Assembly (NCBI GenBank): GCA_003224055.1
Contig: QHYE01000024.1
Location: forward strand, 58,503 to 122,502
DNA from: Acidobacteriota bacterium
Lineage (GTDB): Bacteria; Acidobacteriota; Terriglobia; Acidiferrales; UBA7541
Length of the DNA: 64,000 nucleotides
Direction of reading: 5' to 3'
The number at the start of each line of letters is the position of its first letter. Within the stretch, counting starts at the first letter, position 1. The translations under genes and the position numbers were made by a program. Positions 16,760 through 25,468 of this stretch are shown here, piece by piece. Below the pieces are notes generated by a model. It saw only the letters and a program-made list of their open reading frames with translations, did no database searches and had not been told where the DNA came from.

Positions 16760-18349
16760 TCAATGCACCGGCATGGTGCCCGCCGCGACTCGCGGCTTCC
16801 TCATCAGCAGCAAAACCGGGATGATCGCGAAAAATACGATCCCAAGCATCTTGAAATTGTCGATAAACGCCAGCATCACTGCCTGCCGTTGCACGGTGTT
16901 GTAAATCATTCCGTGTGCCTGCGCGCTGGCGTGCGCCACCGTCGAGCCCGCCGCCACCAGTTTCGTCTGCAAGCCGTTCAGCATGTTGTGATACGACGCG
17001 CTGTAATCGTTGACGCCCTCCATCAGCCGCGATTGATGAAACTGTGCGCGGCGGTCCAGCATCGTCGTCACCGTCGCGATTCCCACGCTGGCCCCGATAT
17101 TCCGCGCCAAATTAATGATCCCCGTGCCCATGTTGGTTTTTTCTCGCGGCACGTACGCAAACGCCGCCACGTTGATGGGAATGAACAGAAACGCCAGCCC
17201 GAAGCTTTGCAGCATGCGCGCCCGCACCGCGTGCCCATAATCCAGCCCCAAGTCCCAGCCCGCCATCACGAACAGCGCCGACGCCGACACGATGCACCCG
17301 AACGTGATGAGAATCCGCGTGTCCACTTTCGACACCAGTATCCCAACCACCGGCATCATGCACATGATCACCGCGCCGCCCGGCGACAGCGCCATTCCCG
17401 CCAGTTGCGCCGTATATCCCATCAGTTCCTGCAACAACTGCGGGATCAATACCGTGCTGGCGTACAGCACGAAGCCCAGGAAAAACATCGCTGTCGTCGC
17501 GATCGCAAAGTTGCGATCCTTCAGCATGCGCAAATCGACGACCGGCTCCTTCTGCCGCAGTTCCCACAGAATTCCCGCGATGATTCCGAACACCATCAAC
17601 ACGAAAAACACGCGGAGGAAATTCGACGACAGCCAATCCTCGCGCTGCCCCTTATCCAAAATAATTTGCATGCTCCCCAGGCCCAGGCTGATCAATCCGA
17701 TTCCGATGTAGTCGATCCGGAAACCGCTCTTCACGCTCGCCCGCTTCATGTACGGCGGGTCGCTGATCAAAAGATTGGTCAGGATGAGCGAAATGATTCC
17801 TACCGGAACGTTGATGTAAAAAATCCATCTCCACGAAAAATTGTCCGTGATCCACCCGCCTAACCACGGGCCAATGGTGGGGGCAACAACTACTGCTAGT
17901 CCGTACACTGCAAACGCCATGCCACGCTTCTCCAGCGAAAACGTGTCGTTGAGAATCGCCTGCTCGCTTGGCTGCAGCCCTCCGCCGCCCACGCCCTGCA
18001 AAATCCGGAAAGTCACCAGCACGCCCAGGCTCGGCGCCAGCCCGCACAAAAACGAACTCACCGTGAACAGCGCCACGCATGACATGTAAAACCGCTTCCG
18101 TCCCATCAGCCCGGAGAGCCAGCCCGACAGCGGCAGCACGATCGCGTTCGAAACCAGGTACGACGTCAGCACCCACGTGGATTCATCGCGCCCCGCCGAC
18201 AAATTCCCCGCGATATGCGGCAGCGCCACGTTCGCGATGGACGTGTCCAGCACTTCCATGAACGTCGCGAGCGTCACCGTAATGGCGATCACCCAGGGGT
18301 TGATCGTCCCGTCCGGCATCCGCAGCTTCGCTAGAATCCTGTTTCGCAT
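16760..18349 (-). CDS. DHA2-family MFS multidrug efflux transporter (EmrB/QacA type)
   Basis: The product is an inner-membrane proton-driven drug exporter of the 14-helix DHA2 family. It shows 'LDTSIANVALPHIAG' (motif D1), 'GWLSGLMGRKRFY' (motif A) and 'YGLAVVVAPTIGPWLGG' (motif C of antiporters), followed by 'WRWIFYINVPVG', all standard for EmrB. It should pair with the HlyD-like adaptor encoded upstream and the TolC-like protein beyond it. I use ATG 18349 ('RNRILAKLRMPDG'); an in-frame TTG at 18397 would extend it by 16 residues. The gap from the adaptor gene is about 67 bases. Confidence 0.92.
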   Translation of the reverse strand: MRNRILAKLRMPDGTINPWVIAITVTLATFMEVLDTSIANVALPHIAGNLSAGRDESTWVLTSYLVSNAIVLPLSGWLSGLMGRKRFYMSCVALFTVSSFLCGLAPSLGVLVTFRILQGVGGGGLQPSEQAILNDTFSLEKRGMAFAVYGLAVVVAPTIGPWLGGWITDNFSWRWIFYINVPVGIISLILTNLLISDPPYMKRASVKSGFRIDYIGIGLISLGLGSMQIILDKGQREDWLSSNFLRVFFVLMVFGIIAGILWELRQKEPVVDLRMLKDRNFAIATTAMFFLGFVLYASTVLIPQLLQELMGYTAQLAGMALSPGGAVIMCMMPVVGILVSKVDTRILITFGCIVSASALFVMAGWDLGLDYGHAVRARMLQSFGLAFLFIPINVAAFAYVPREKTNMGTGIINLARNIGASVGIATVTTMLDRRAQFHQSRLMEGVNDYSASYHNMLNGLQTKLVAAGSTVAHASAQAHGMIYNTVQRQAVMLAFIDNFKMLGIVFFAIIPVLLLMRKPRVAAGTMPVH

Positions 18350-18416
18350 CGCGCTCGAAACTCTGGCTCCTACTGTTTCTACGTACGACCGCTGCAATCC
18401 CTATCTTTATTCCGCG

Positions 18417-19718
18417 TTAATTCGTAATCACCGTCGCGTCCACGTTCATCCCCGGCCGCAAGACCGCTTTCTCCGAGGGAATCGGATCCAGCACGATCTT
18501 CACCGGAATCCGCTGCACCACTTTCACGTAATTTCCCGTCGCGTTTTCCGGCGGCAGCAGGCTCAGCACCGAGCCCGTCGCCCCCGCGATCGAATCCACA
18601 TGTCCGCTGAACGTCTTCCCATACGTATCCACTTTCACTTCCGCCTTCTGTCCGGCCTTCATCTTCCTCAGTTGCGTCTCTTTGAAATTTGCTGTCACCC
18701 AGACGTCGTTCAGCGGCACAACCACCAGCAGCCCCTGCCCCGCCTGCACGATCTGTCCCGTCTCCACCTGCTTGTGCGTCGCAACTCCGTCCACCGGCGC
18801 CGTAATTTCCGTGTAGCTCAAATTCAATTGCGCCGCGTCCAGCGCCGCTCGCGCTTGCTCCACTTTCGCCAGCTTCCCCTGCGCATCCGCAGTTCTCATG
18901 CTCACCTGTCTGACGTCCGCTCGCGCCGACGTCACTCCCGCTCGCGCTTGCTCTACGCGTGCTCGCGCCGCATCCCGCTGCGCCTTGGCCACCTCTACGT
19001 TGCGGCGCGCCTGCTCCAGTTTTTCCTGATCCGCTCTCAGCGCGCTCGCGCTCGCATCCGCGTTGGCCTTCGCCGCGTCATACTGCTGCTTCGATATCTC
19101 GCCCTTTTGCATCAGCGGCGTGTAGCGCGCCAGGTCCGCTTTGGCCAGCTCCGCATTCGCCTGGCTCTTCTCCACGTTCGCCTGCGCCCACGCCAAATCC
19201 GCCGTCTGGGCCTGCTCGTAAGTCGACTGCGCCCGCGCCAGGTCCGCCTGCGCTCCCTGCAATTGCGCGTCGGCGCTCGAATTTCCGCTCGCCACGTTCT
19301 CCCGCGTACGCGGCACGTCCACTCCCGCCGACCGCGCTTCGCTTTCCGCCAGCGCCAGCGCTGCCTTCGCTTGATCCAGCGCCGCCTGGTAATCGCGCGG
19401 GTCAATCTTCACCAGCACTTGTCCCGCTTTCACCGCCTGGTTGTCCTCCACCAAAACTTGCGCCACGCGCCCATACACTTTCGAAGCCATCGGCGTGATG
19501 TGCCCGTCCACCTGCGCATCGTCCGTCGACTCCCGGTTGTGGTAGTACAAAAGCAAGCCCACCACCGCCGCGACCAGCACGATTCCGCCCAGGATCAATC
19601 CCCGCCTCACCTTCGGATTGGCAAATCCCTTGGGAGCAGGCGCCTCCAGCTCCAGTTCTTCGGTGACCTTTGGCGCCTTCGTCGCGTTTTCTAGTCCGAC
19701 TTCGATCTCGATGCTCAT
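18417..19718 (-). CDS. HlyD/EmrA-type membrane fusion protein
   Basis: The 433-residue periplasmic adaptor has a cytoplasmic N-terminus, one membrane helix ('GLILGGIVLVAAVVGLLLYY'), and the biotinyl/lipoyl-like half-motif 'STDDAQVDGHITPMASKVYG'. A long coiled-coil hairpin at about residues 115-265 is rich in Ala, Gln and Glu, and a C-terminal beta-barrel holds 'VWVTANFKETQLRKMKAGQ'. These are EmrA features. GAGGGG precedes ATG 19718. It lies 13 bases after the TolC-like gene and before the EmrB-like gene, completing a tripartite efflux system. The coiled coil should reach the TolC tip. Confidence 0.92.
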   Translation of the reverse strand: MSIEIEVGLENATKAPKVTEELELEAPAPKGFANPKVRRGLILGGIVLVAAVVGLLLYYHNRESTDDAQVDGHITPMASKVYGRVAQVLVEDNQAVKAGQVLVKIDPRDYQAALDQAKAALALAESEARSAGVDVPRTRENVASGNSSADAQLQGAQADLARAQSTYEQAQTADLAWAQANVEKSQANAELAKADLARYTPLMQKGEISKQQYDAAKANADASASALRADQEKLEQARRNVEVAKAQRDAARARVEQARAGVTSARADVRQVSMRTADAQGKLAKVEQARAALDAAQLNLSYTEITAPVDGVATHKQVETGQIVQAGQGLLVVVPLNDVWVTANFKETQLRKMKAGQKAEVKVDTYGKTFSGHVDSIAGATGSVLSLLPPENATGNYVKVVQRIPVKIVLDPIPSEKAVLRPGMNVDATVITN

Positions 19719-19731
19719 CGTCCCCTCACCC

Positions 19732-21408
19732 CTATTTCGAATAAACCTTTTCCATTTGTCCGATCGACCGCGCCAGGTCCGCGCGCGCCTGGTTGAACCG
19801 GTATAGCGCCGCGATCTGGTTGTCGTTCGCGCGCGACAGCGCATCCTGCGCTTGGATCACTTCGATGTTGTTCGCCACTCCCGCCTTGAACCGGTCCCGC
19901 GCCTGATCCACTTCCTCTTTCGAAAGCACCACCCCCAGATTCGCCACCTGCACTTCATTTCGCGCCGAGCTCAGATTGAGCAGCGCCGTCTTTACGTCCA
20001 GCGCGATCTGGTTCCGCAAATCAGCTTGCTGCTGCTCCAGTTTTCGAATCTCCAGGTCTGCTCTCACAATCTCCGCATGAATCCTTCCGCCCGTGAAAAT
20101 CGGAAGATTCACGCTCGCCTGGTACGTGTACGTCGGCAGCGTCGTGTTCCCCGAAGTTCCCACATACGCAAAATCTCCGTCGAACCGCAGCGACGGCAGC
20201 CGTGAAAACTGCGCCGCCTTCTTCTGCGATCCTGCCGCCTTGATCTGCGATTCCATCGCTTTCCATTCCTGCCGCTCCGCCAGCGCCAGCTCCAGGCTCG
20301 TCTCTACTTCCGGTTGCGGTGTATCAAAAAAACTCAGCGAATCCCCAAGTTCGATCGGTTGCCTTGGATCCAGGTTCAGCAGTCGGCTCAATCCGTACAA
20401 AAAAGTCTCGCGATCCGTCTCTGCCTGGATCAATCTCTGTTTCTCGTTTTGCAGCTCCACATTCGCACGCAGCGTATCAATGCCCGTTCCCACTCCCTCT
20501 TTCTGCAAGTCCGCCGCCTGGTCGTACAGGGCTTGTGCCAGTTCCACGCGCGACTGCGAGGCCTGCACATTGGCCACCGCCCGCAGCGTTCCGATGTACT
20601 GCGACACCACCAGCAAAATCACTTGCTCGCGCGTCGATAGGCTGTTCGCCTTGCTGGCGCTCATCGTTTCCCGCGCCGCTTGATACCTCTTCCAAAGCGT
20701 TAAATCGAAAACCGGCCCGCCGAACGTCGGCCCCGCGGAAAAAACTTGATACGGCCCAAGTGTCTTCGGAAATCCCGGAAATGGCGTCTTGCCCCCAAAC
20801 TGCGCCAGCAAGTTCACTTTCTGCGCTTCATCCGAAATCTTTGCGTTTACCTGCGGCAACAATTCCGATCGCGCGATGTTTTTGTCCTGCTCGCTCTGCG
20901 CCGCGGTCAAAATCGCAATCTGTGCCGTCGGGTTCTGCTTCAGCGCCAGCCCCACTGCCTGATCCAGCGTCAATTTCAGCGCCTGCGTTGGCGCGTCGGC
21001 CGGCAAATGAGTTTGTTGCTTTGTCCCCTGCGCGTGCGCCAGTCCTGGATACACAATCAAGTTGAAGAACAGCACGTAAAAAATAATGTGCGAACCCTTC
21101 CGCCGTTCTTTGCTCTTCTCGTGATGCTTCTCGCTCGCGTCCGAGACGATTTCACGCACGACTGCCTGATTCAGGCAGCCTTCCGCAATCAGCCGCCCCC
21201 CTTGCCGGTGAATCTCTTTCAACAGCACCTTGCCGCTTGCATCGATGAAACTCACGCCGCAAAGATCAATGTGAAACTTCTCGCGAGGTGCGGCTGCATG
21301 CAATTCCCGCCAGCATTGCTCCAGCGCCCCTACCCAGGGCCCCGCCAACCGGCCTTCTACAGCCAGTACGGTCTTCCCACGCCTTTTTTCCGTCGTAACT
21401 CGCAACAT
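19732..21408 (-). CDS. STAS domain fused to TolC-family outer-membrane efflux protein
   Basis: The frame encodes about 558 residues. Residues 1-90 match a STAS (anti-sigma antagonist-like) domain ('VEGRLAGPWVGALEQCW', then 'IDLCGVSFIDASGKVLL'). There follows a Lys/Glu/His-rich stretch, a hydrophobic segment 'IIFYVLFFNLIVYPGLAHAQ' that looks like a signal peptide, and a complete TolC-type domain ('LTLDQAVGLALKQNP' with repeated coiled-coil hairpins). A cytoplasmic STAS domain ahead of an exported outer-membrane protein is topologically odd. Either there is an internal start (GTG before 'REIVSD' is available, without a clear ribosome-binding site) or an ancestral stop between two genes was lost. 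The start ATG 21408 is the likeliest for the STAS part. It heads the EmrA/EmrB-type operon. Confidence 0.85.
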   Translation of the reverse strand: MLRVTTEKRRGKTVLAVEGRLAGPWVGALEQCWRELHAAAPREKFHIDLCGVSFIDASGKVLLKEIHRQGGRLIAEGCLNQAVVREIVSDASEKHHEKSKERRKGSHIIFYVLFFNLIVYPGLAHAQGTKQQTHLPADAPTQALKLTLDQAVGLALKQNPTAQIAILTAAQSEQDKNIARSELLPQVNAKISDEAQKVNLLAQFGGKTPFPGFPKTLGPYQVFSAGPTFGGPVFDLTLWKRYQAARETMSASKANSLSTREQVILLVVSQYIGTLRAVANVQASQSRVELAQALYDQAADLQKEGVGTGIDTLRANVELQNEKQRLIQAETDRETFLYGLSRLLNLDPRQPIELGDSLSFFDTPQPEVETSLELALAERQEWKAMESQIKAAGSQKKAAQFSRLPSLRFDGDFAYVGTSGNTTLPTYTYQASVNLPIFTGGRIHAEIVRADLEIRKLEQQQADLRNQIALDVKTALLNLSSARNEVQVANLGVVLSKEEVDQARDRFKAGVANNIEVIQAQDALSRANDNQIAALYRFNQARADLARSIGQMEKVYSK

Positions 21409-21453
21409 GAAATACGCCCCGTTCGCTCTAATTAGATGCATGACCAGCACCAT

Positions 21454-21636
21454 TTGATGTTAAATTTTGACTAACTGCAACATGCACATAAATAATGGCT
21501 TAGATATGAATTCACGCAGAAAGGCGAAGAGCGTTGTGACCTTATATGGTCAATAGATTAGAAGACGTCACATTATTTATGATTATATATGGGCACTCAT
21601 CCCGCCACGCTCTCGCTTTTCCCCCTCGAAATTGCC
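21454..21636 (-). promoter_or_regulatory. AT-rich promoter region of the STAS-TolC efflux operon with inverted repeat
   Basis: This 183-base gap is markedly AT-richer than its surroundings and separates the ABC efflux genes from the MFS efflux genes, so a promoter for the latter is likely here. TGACC (21537-21541) and GGTCA (21548-21552) flank TTATAT in an interrupted inverted repeat that could be an operator. I cannot assign -35 and -10 boxes with confidence. Confidence 0.4.
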
Positions 21637-22680
21637 TTAGTTTGACCCGTTTCCAATCTCCACAAACGAGTCCACACGCAACCCCAGCGGCAGCGGCTGC
21701 GCCGGGTCCAACTCCACCAGCGTCTCCAATATCTTCGTGTCCACGTGCTCTGACGGCTCGTCCGTCCGCACATTCTTCTTCCCAAGAATCCGTCCCACTC
21801 GAATTACGTGGCCCCGGAATTTTCGTGTCCCGTACGCCTCGGCCGTCACGTACGCCTGCTGTCCCACCTTCAATTTTGAAACGTCGCTCTCATCCACATC
21901 CAGTCGCACCCGCAGCGTCGAGTCGTCCGCCATCGTGATTACCGGCGAATCGAATTGCGTTGAGACGCTCTCTCCGTTGTGCCGCAGTTTTCTCAGAATC
22001 ACTCCGCTGATCGGCGCGCGAATGTAACTCTTCTCCAGGTAAGCTCGCGACTCCGCCAGCCTCGCCCGCGCTAAAGCTACTTCGGCCTCCGCCTTCGCTC
22101 GATCCTCTTCTCTGGCTTCCGCGTCAATCAGCGCAAAATGCTGTGCAGCTTGCTCGTATTGTGCTCGCGCTACCTGGAATACCCGTTCATAGCGATCCGC
22201 CTCATCTCGCGAAATCACGTTGCGCTCCGCCAGCCCTCGCCGTCTCTCCGCTTCGTTCTTTGCGTTGTTCAGCACCGCCTTCGCCGCCTGCAGCGAAGCT
22301 TCTGCCTCGCGCCGTTCTTGCGCTCGTGCTCCATTCACCGTTCGCCGCAATTCTGCTTCGCGTTGCGCCAGCTCCGCCTCTTCCCCCGCTACTCGTGCGC
22401 GGTAATCATCATTTTCAATTTCCGCCAGCACCTGCCCGCGCTGCACCCTGTCCCCTTCCTCCACACGCACGCTCTTCAACCGCCCGCTGATCTCGGAGCT
22501 CACGCGAATTTCCTCGCTGATCGCCTCGACCCTCCCCGCCGCCACGATCAGCGTGGAACTCATCGAGCGCGCCTTCGGCTCGGACGCGGCCACCGCGCGC
22601 CCGCGGCTCCGCAACAAATTTGCAGTGGACAATGCCAATAGCGCTCCTGCGGCGAGTAAAACGTAATTGGATCGCTTCAT
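21637..22680 (-). CDS. HlyD-family periplasmic adaptor of an ABC exporter (DevB/MacA-like)
   Basis: The 347-residue protein has an N-terminal membrane anchor ('YVLLAAGALLALSTANLL'). A split lipoyl-like motif ('SSEISGRLKSVRVEEGDRV' and 'SYIRAPISGVILRKL') brackets a long Ala/Glu/Arg coiled coil, and a beta-barrel region follows. It belongs with the ABC ATPase and FtsX-type permease encoded immediately upstream, and the trio resembles DevBCA or MacAB exporters. The gap to the ATPase gene is 18 bases. An outer-membrane partner is not in this operon; the TolC-like protein of the next operon is the obvious candidate. Confidence 0.9.
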   Translation of the reverse strand: MKRSNYVLLAAGALLALSTANLLRSRGRAVAASEPKARSMSSTLIVAAGRVEAISEEIRVSSEISGRLKSVRVEEGDRVQRGQVLAEIENDDYRARVAGEEAELAQREAELRRTVNGARAQERREAEASLQAAKAVLNNAKNEAERRRGLAERNVISRDEADRYERVFQVARAQYEQAAQHFALIDAEAREEDRAKAEAEVALARARLAESRAYLEKSYIRAPISGVILRKLRHNGESVSTQFDSPVITMADDSTLRVRLDVDESDVSKLKVGQQAYVTAEAYGTRKFRGHVIRVGRILGKKNVRTDEPSEHVDTKILETLVELDPAQPLPLGLRVDSFVEIGNGSN

Positions 22681-22698
22681 GCTCGTGCCTCTTTCTCT

Positions 22699-23475
22699 TT
22701 AAAGTCCAACCGCCTGAATACTGCCCTGCCCCGGAAGCCCTTCAAGAAACGCCAGGCTTGCAATGGCCTTCGATGCGCCAGCCTCTTCCCGCACAATCCT
22801 TCCGTCTTCCAGGTGAATGATCCGGTCCCCGAACGACAGCACCCGCGGATCGTGCGTCACCATCACCACCGCCCGTCCCTGTTCCCGCGCCAGTCGTTGC
22901 AAAAGTTCAATCACCGTTCGTCCGCTCGTCCAATCGAGCGCCGCCGTTGGCTCGTCTGCCAGCAGAATCGGCGGATTGCCCGCCAGCGCGCGCGCAATCG
23001 CCACCCGCTGTTTCTGCCCACCGCTCAAATCCGCGGGAAACGATCTTGCTTTCTCCGCCAACCCCACTTCCGCAAGCAACTCTTCTCCCTGCTGTCTCGC
23101 GTCCCCCCCGCGCACACCGCGCACATCCAGCGCCAGCGCCACGTTTTCCGCGGCCGTCAGCGCCGGAAACAGGTTGAATCCCTGAAACACAAATCCAATC
23201 GCTTCCCGCCGGATTCGCGGCAACTCTTTCTCCCGCAGCGCACTGACGTCTTCACCCAATATTTCCAGATTCCCTTCGCTCGCCCGCAGAATGCATCCCA
23301 GAATCGAAAGCAGCGTCGTCTTCCCGCTTCCCGAGGGCCCCATTAGCAGCGTGAGTTCTCCCGCGCGCACCTCCAGATCAACCTCTTGCAGCGCCCGAAG
23401 CTCCGTCGCCCCTTCTCGATAAATCTTGCTCAGTCCTTCCGCCCGAATCGCAGACGCTCGATTGATTTCGCGCAT
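22699..23475 (-). CDS. ABC transporter ATP-binding protein (LolD/MacB/DevA type)
   Basis: The 258-residue ATPase powers the adjacent FtsX-type permease. It shows Walker A 'LLMGPSGSGKTTLLSILGC', the Q-loop 'GFVFQGFNLFPAL', signature 'LSGGQKQRVAIARAL', Walker B 'ILLADEPTAALD', and the H-loop 'VMVTHDPRVLS'. A 'YREGATELRALQEVDLEV' start is typical of the MacB/LolD subfamily. ATG 23475 follows AGGGTGAAGG; an in-frame GTG at 23499 is also open. The gene lies between the permease (48 bases upstream) and the adaptor gene. Confidence 0.93.
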   Translation of the reverse strand: MREINRASAIRAEGLSKIYREGATELRALQEVDLEVRAGELTLLMGPSGSGKTTLLSILGCILRASEGNLEILGEDVSALREKELPRIRREAIGFVFQGFNLFPALTAAENVALALDVRGVRGGDARQQGEELLAEVGLAEKARSFPADLSGGQKQRVAIARALAGNPPILLADEPTAALDWTSGRTVIELLQRLAREQGRAVVMVTHDPRVLSFGDRIIHLEDGRIVREEAGASKAIASLAFLEGLPGQGSIQAVGL

Positions 23476-23523
23476 GGCCTTCACCCTTTTTTCTTTCACT
23501 CGTTACTTCATTACTTCTTTGCT

Positions 23524-24654
23524 TTATCCTCGAAACACCATCGCCGGATCGATTCGCGTCACCTTATTGATGGACACGAGAGCCGCCGCCACGCACATCA
23601 CCACCGCCAGAATCAGCATCCCCAAGCTCATCGACCACGGCATCAGGATGATCGCGCCGCCTTTTTCGCTCGCCTGCACGATGAAATGCGCCACGATCAT
23701 GGCCAGTCCATAGCCCAGCAGCGCGCTCCATACCGCTTGCTCGATTAGCACGCGATACAGGTACCGGTTCGTCGCGCCCATGGCCTTCAGCGTTCCGTAT
23801 TCGCGGATGTGATCCATTGTCGCCGCGTAAATCGTCTGCGCCACTACTGCCACACCCACCACCAATCCCAGCAGCGCCGCGGTCAGCACCGCCAGCCCCG
23901 CGCCCGTCGTGAACATCCAGTAGAACCGCGTCTTCCGGCTGAATTCTGCCGTCGTGTAGATGTCCACATCCGCCAACCGCTCGCGCAGTCTCCTCTGCAG
24001 TTCTTGGGATGTAATCCCTGCCGACGCTTTCACGAGAATGTAAGCGGTGCTGTCCTCGCTCGATTCCGGATTTGTATAATCGAGTGAATTCTTGAACTTT
24101 GCGTAGATGAACGGCGAAGTCGTGAACGACCGGATCCCCCGCGTAAATCCCACGACCCTGGCGCGATGATCACCGATTTCGATGCGGTCGCCGATTCGCT
24201 CCACGCCGAGCTTCTCGCGGTAAAGCTCGTCCACGATCACGGAATCTTCCTGTTTCAGATCCGCAACGCTGCCTTGCACCATGTTCCACGGCTCTCCGAG
24301 GCCGCTTCCCGGATGGAACCCGATCACTTGAACGTTTTCCACCCTGCCGTCGGGCCGCTTCCAGCGGGCGAATGCCTGCATGTATTTCTCGGCGCGCTCC
24401 ACTCCCGGCGTCGAAAGCACCTGGTAAAATTTCCGCTCGGAAAAATTGCGTCCCATATCGAAATATCCGACCCCGTGAAAAACCACCCACAGGTCTGCGT
24501 TCGAATGATCGATATTGTTCGAAGTCGTCGTCGTGAATCCCAGGAACAAGCCAAACTGAATAATGATCAGCACCAGTGCAAAAACGATGCCGGTCAGCGT
24601 CACCGCAAACCGCACTTTGTCGTGAAACAGATTCCGTCTGGCTAAGAGGCCCAT
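23524..24654 (-). CDS. FtsX-type ABC permease (DevC/MacB-like)
   Basis: The 376-residue permease has one N-terminal helix ('FAVTLTGIVFALVLIIIQFG'), a large extracytoplasmic domain of about 200 residues, and three C-terminal helices ending with 'VSINKVTRIDPAMVFRG', the layout of type VII FtsX/MacB permeases. 'TMDHIREYGTLKAMGATNRY' is the coupling-helix region contacting the ATPase. It is the first structural gene of the operon after tetR, and a palindrome matching the one ahead of tetR lies 62 bases before its start. Such DevBCA-type systems export glycolipids, peptides or drugs; the substrate is unknown. Confidence 0.9.
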   Translation of the reverse strand: MGLLARRNLFHDKVRFAVTLTGIVFALVLIIIQFGLFLGFTTTTSNNIDHSNADLWVVFHGVGYFDMGRNFSERKFYQVLSTPGVERAEKYMQAFARWKRPDGRVENVQVIGFHPGSGLGEPWNMVQGSVADLKQEDSVIVDELYREKLGVERIGDRIEIGDHRARVVGFTRGIRSFTTSPFIYAKFKNSLDYTNPESSEDSTAYILVKASAGITSQELQRRLRERLADVDIYTTAEFSRKTRFYWMFTTGAGLAVLTAALLGLVVGVAVVAQTIYAATMDHIREYGTLKAMGATNRYLYRVLIEQAVWSALLGYGLAMIVAHFIVQASEKGGAIILMPWSMSLGMLILAVVMCVAAALVSINKVTRIDPAMVFRG

Positions 24655-24715
24655 CTCACCGGCTTCCCTTTCGAACTACGCATCGCCCCAAGAAAAAGTA
24701 ACACCGCTCGTTAGA

Positions 24716-24728
24716 TAAACAGTGTTAA
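24716..24728. promoter_or_regulatory. TetR-type operator before the ABC efflux genes
   Basis: TAAACAGTGTTAA lies between the tetR stop and the permease start. It shares the core TTAACACTGTT (on the minus strand) with the palindrome ahead of tetR and has one mismatch in the palindrome. The repeated CTAAC flank strengthens the match. Confidence 0.65.
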
Positions 24729-24750
24729 TGTTAGGGCAAAAAAAATTGCC

Positions 24751-25362
24751 CTAGCCTGCCAATCCCGCTACCAGCGTATCTACCGTCGAATGAATCACTT
24801 TGTCCCGCCCGGCCCAGGGAAACGTGTAGTGCGTGATCAGCAGAGACGTAATCCCGTGGATTCCCGCCCACAGCGTTTGACTTGCCAATTCCACGTTCAT
24901 TGCCGGCAGTTTCCCAGCCTTGATGCACTCTGTTAGCCCGCGCGTCAAAAATGCAAACGCCTGCATTCCCGGCGAATCTTCCTGGTGATACTTTTCGTGA
25001 TCGAATCCTTCCGGAAACGGCATCATGAATGTTGCTCTGTAATGATGCGGATTCGCGAGGCCAAATTCGATGTAAGCGATCAGCCCGCGTTTCAGCCGCT
25101 CCACCGGGTCTCCGGGTTGCTCCATGATCTTGCTCAGCCGTTGCACAAGTCGCCCGAACGTCTCTTTGCAGACCTGCTCCAGCAGCTCGGCCTTATCCTT
25201 GAAGTAGATGTAGATCGTCGTCGGCGAGTATTCGATCTTGTCCGCAATCCGCCGCATGGACACATTTTCGTAACCGTCGCGCACAAACAGCTCGCTGGCA
25301 GCATCCAGAATCTCCTGCCGCAGGAATTTCTTCTGCCGCGCTCTCCGCTCCTTCACGCCCAT
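24751..25362 (-). CDS. TetR-family transcriptional repressor
   Basis: The 203-residue regulator has the TetR helix-turn-helix at about residues 14-58 ('ILDAASELFVRDGYENVSMR', then 'YSPTTIYIYFKDKAELL'), followed by a helical ligand domain with a WHG-like C-terminal portion ('QTLWAGIHGITSLLI'). It is the first gene of a leftward series tetR, permease, ATPase, adaptor. Matching palindromes in front of tetR and in front of the permease indicate that it represses itself and the exporter until a ligand binds. The ligand is likely an exporter substrate, unidentified. Confidence 0.93.
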   Translation of the reverse strand: MGVKERRARQKKFLRQEILDAASELFVRDGYENVSMRRIADKIEYSPTTIYIYFKDKAELLEQVCKETFGRLVQRLSKIMEQPGDPVERLKRGLIAYIEFGLANPHHYRATFMMPFPEGFDHEKYHQEDSPGMQAFAFLTRGLTECIKAGKLPAMNVELASQTLWAGIHGITSLLITHYTFPWAGRDKVIHSTVDTLVAGLAG

Positions 25363-25384
25363 CGCGTTGCTCTACCTCACTAAC

Positions 25385-25397
25385 TTAACACTGTTAA
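25385..25397. promoter_or_regulatory. Palindromic operator before tetR
   Basis: TTAACACTGTTAA is a perfect palindrome around a central base, 23 bases ahead of the tetR start, within 'CTAACTTAACACTGTTAAC'. The same core occurs at 24716-24728. The position would block tetR transcription, so autoregulation is expected. Confidence 0.7.
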
Positions 25398-25468
25398 CTA
25401 TACGCTCCGCTTCCTCGCTTGTCAATGGCGCGTTCTCCCGGTTCTGCCTGCCCCGTTCGAATCGCCGC

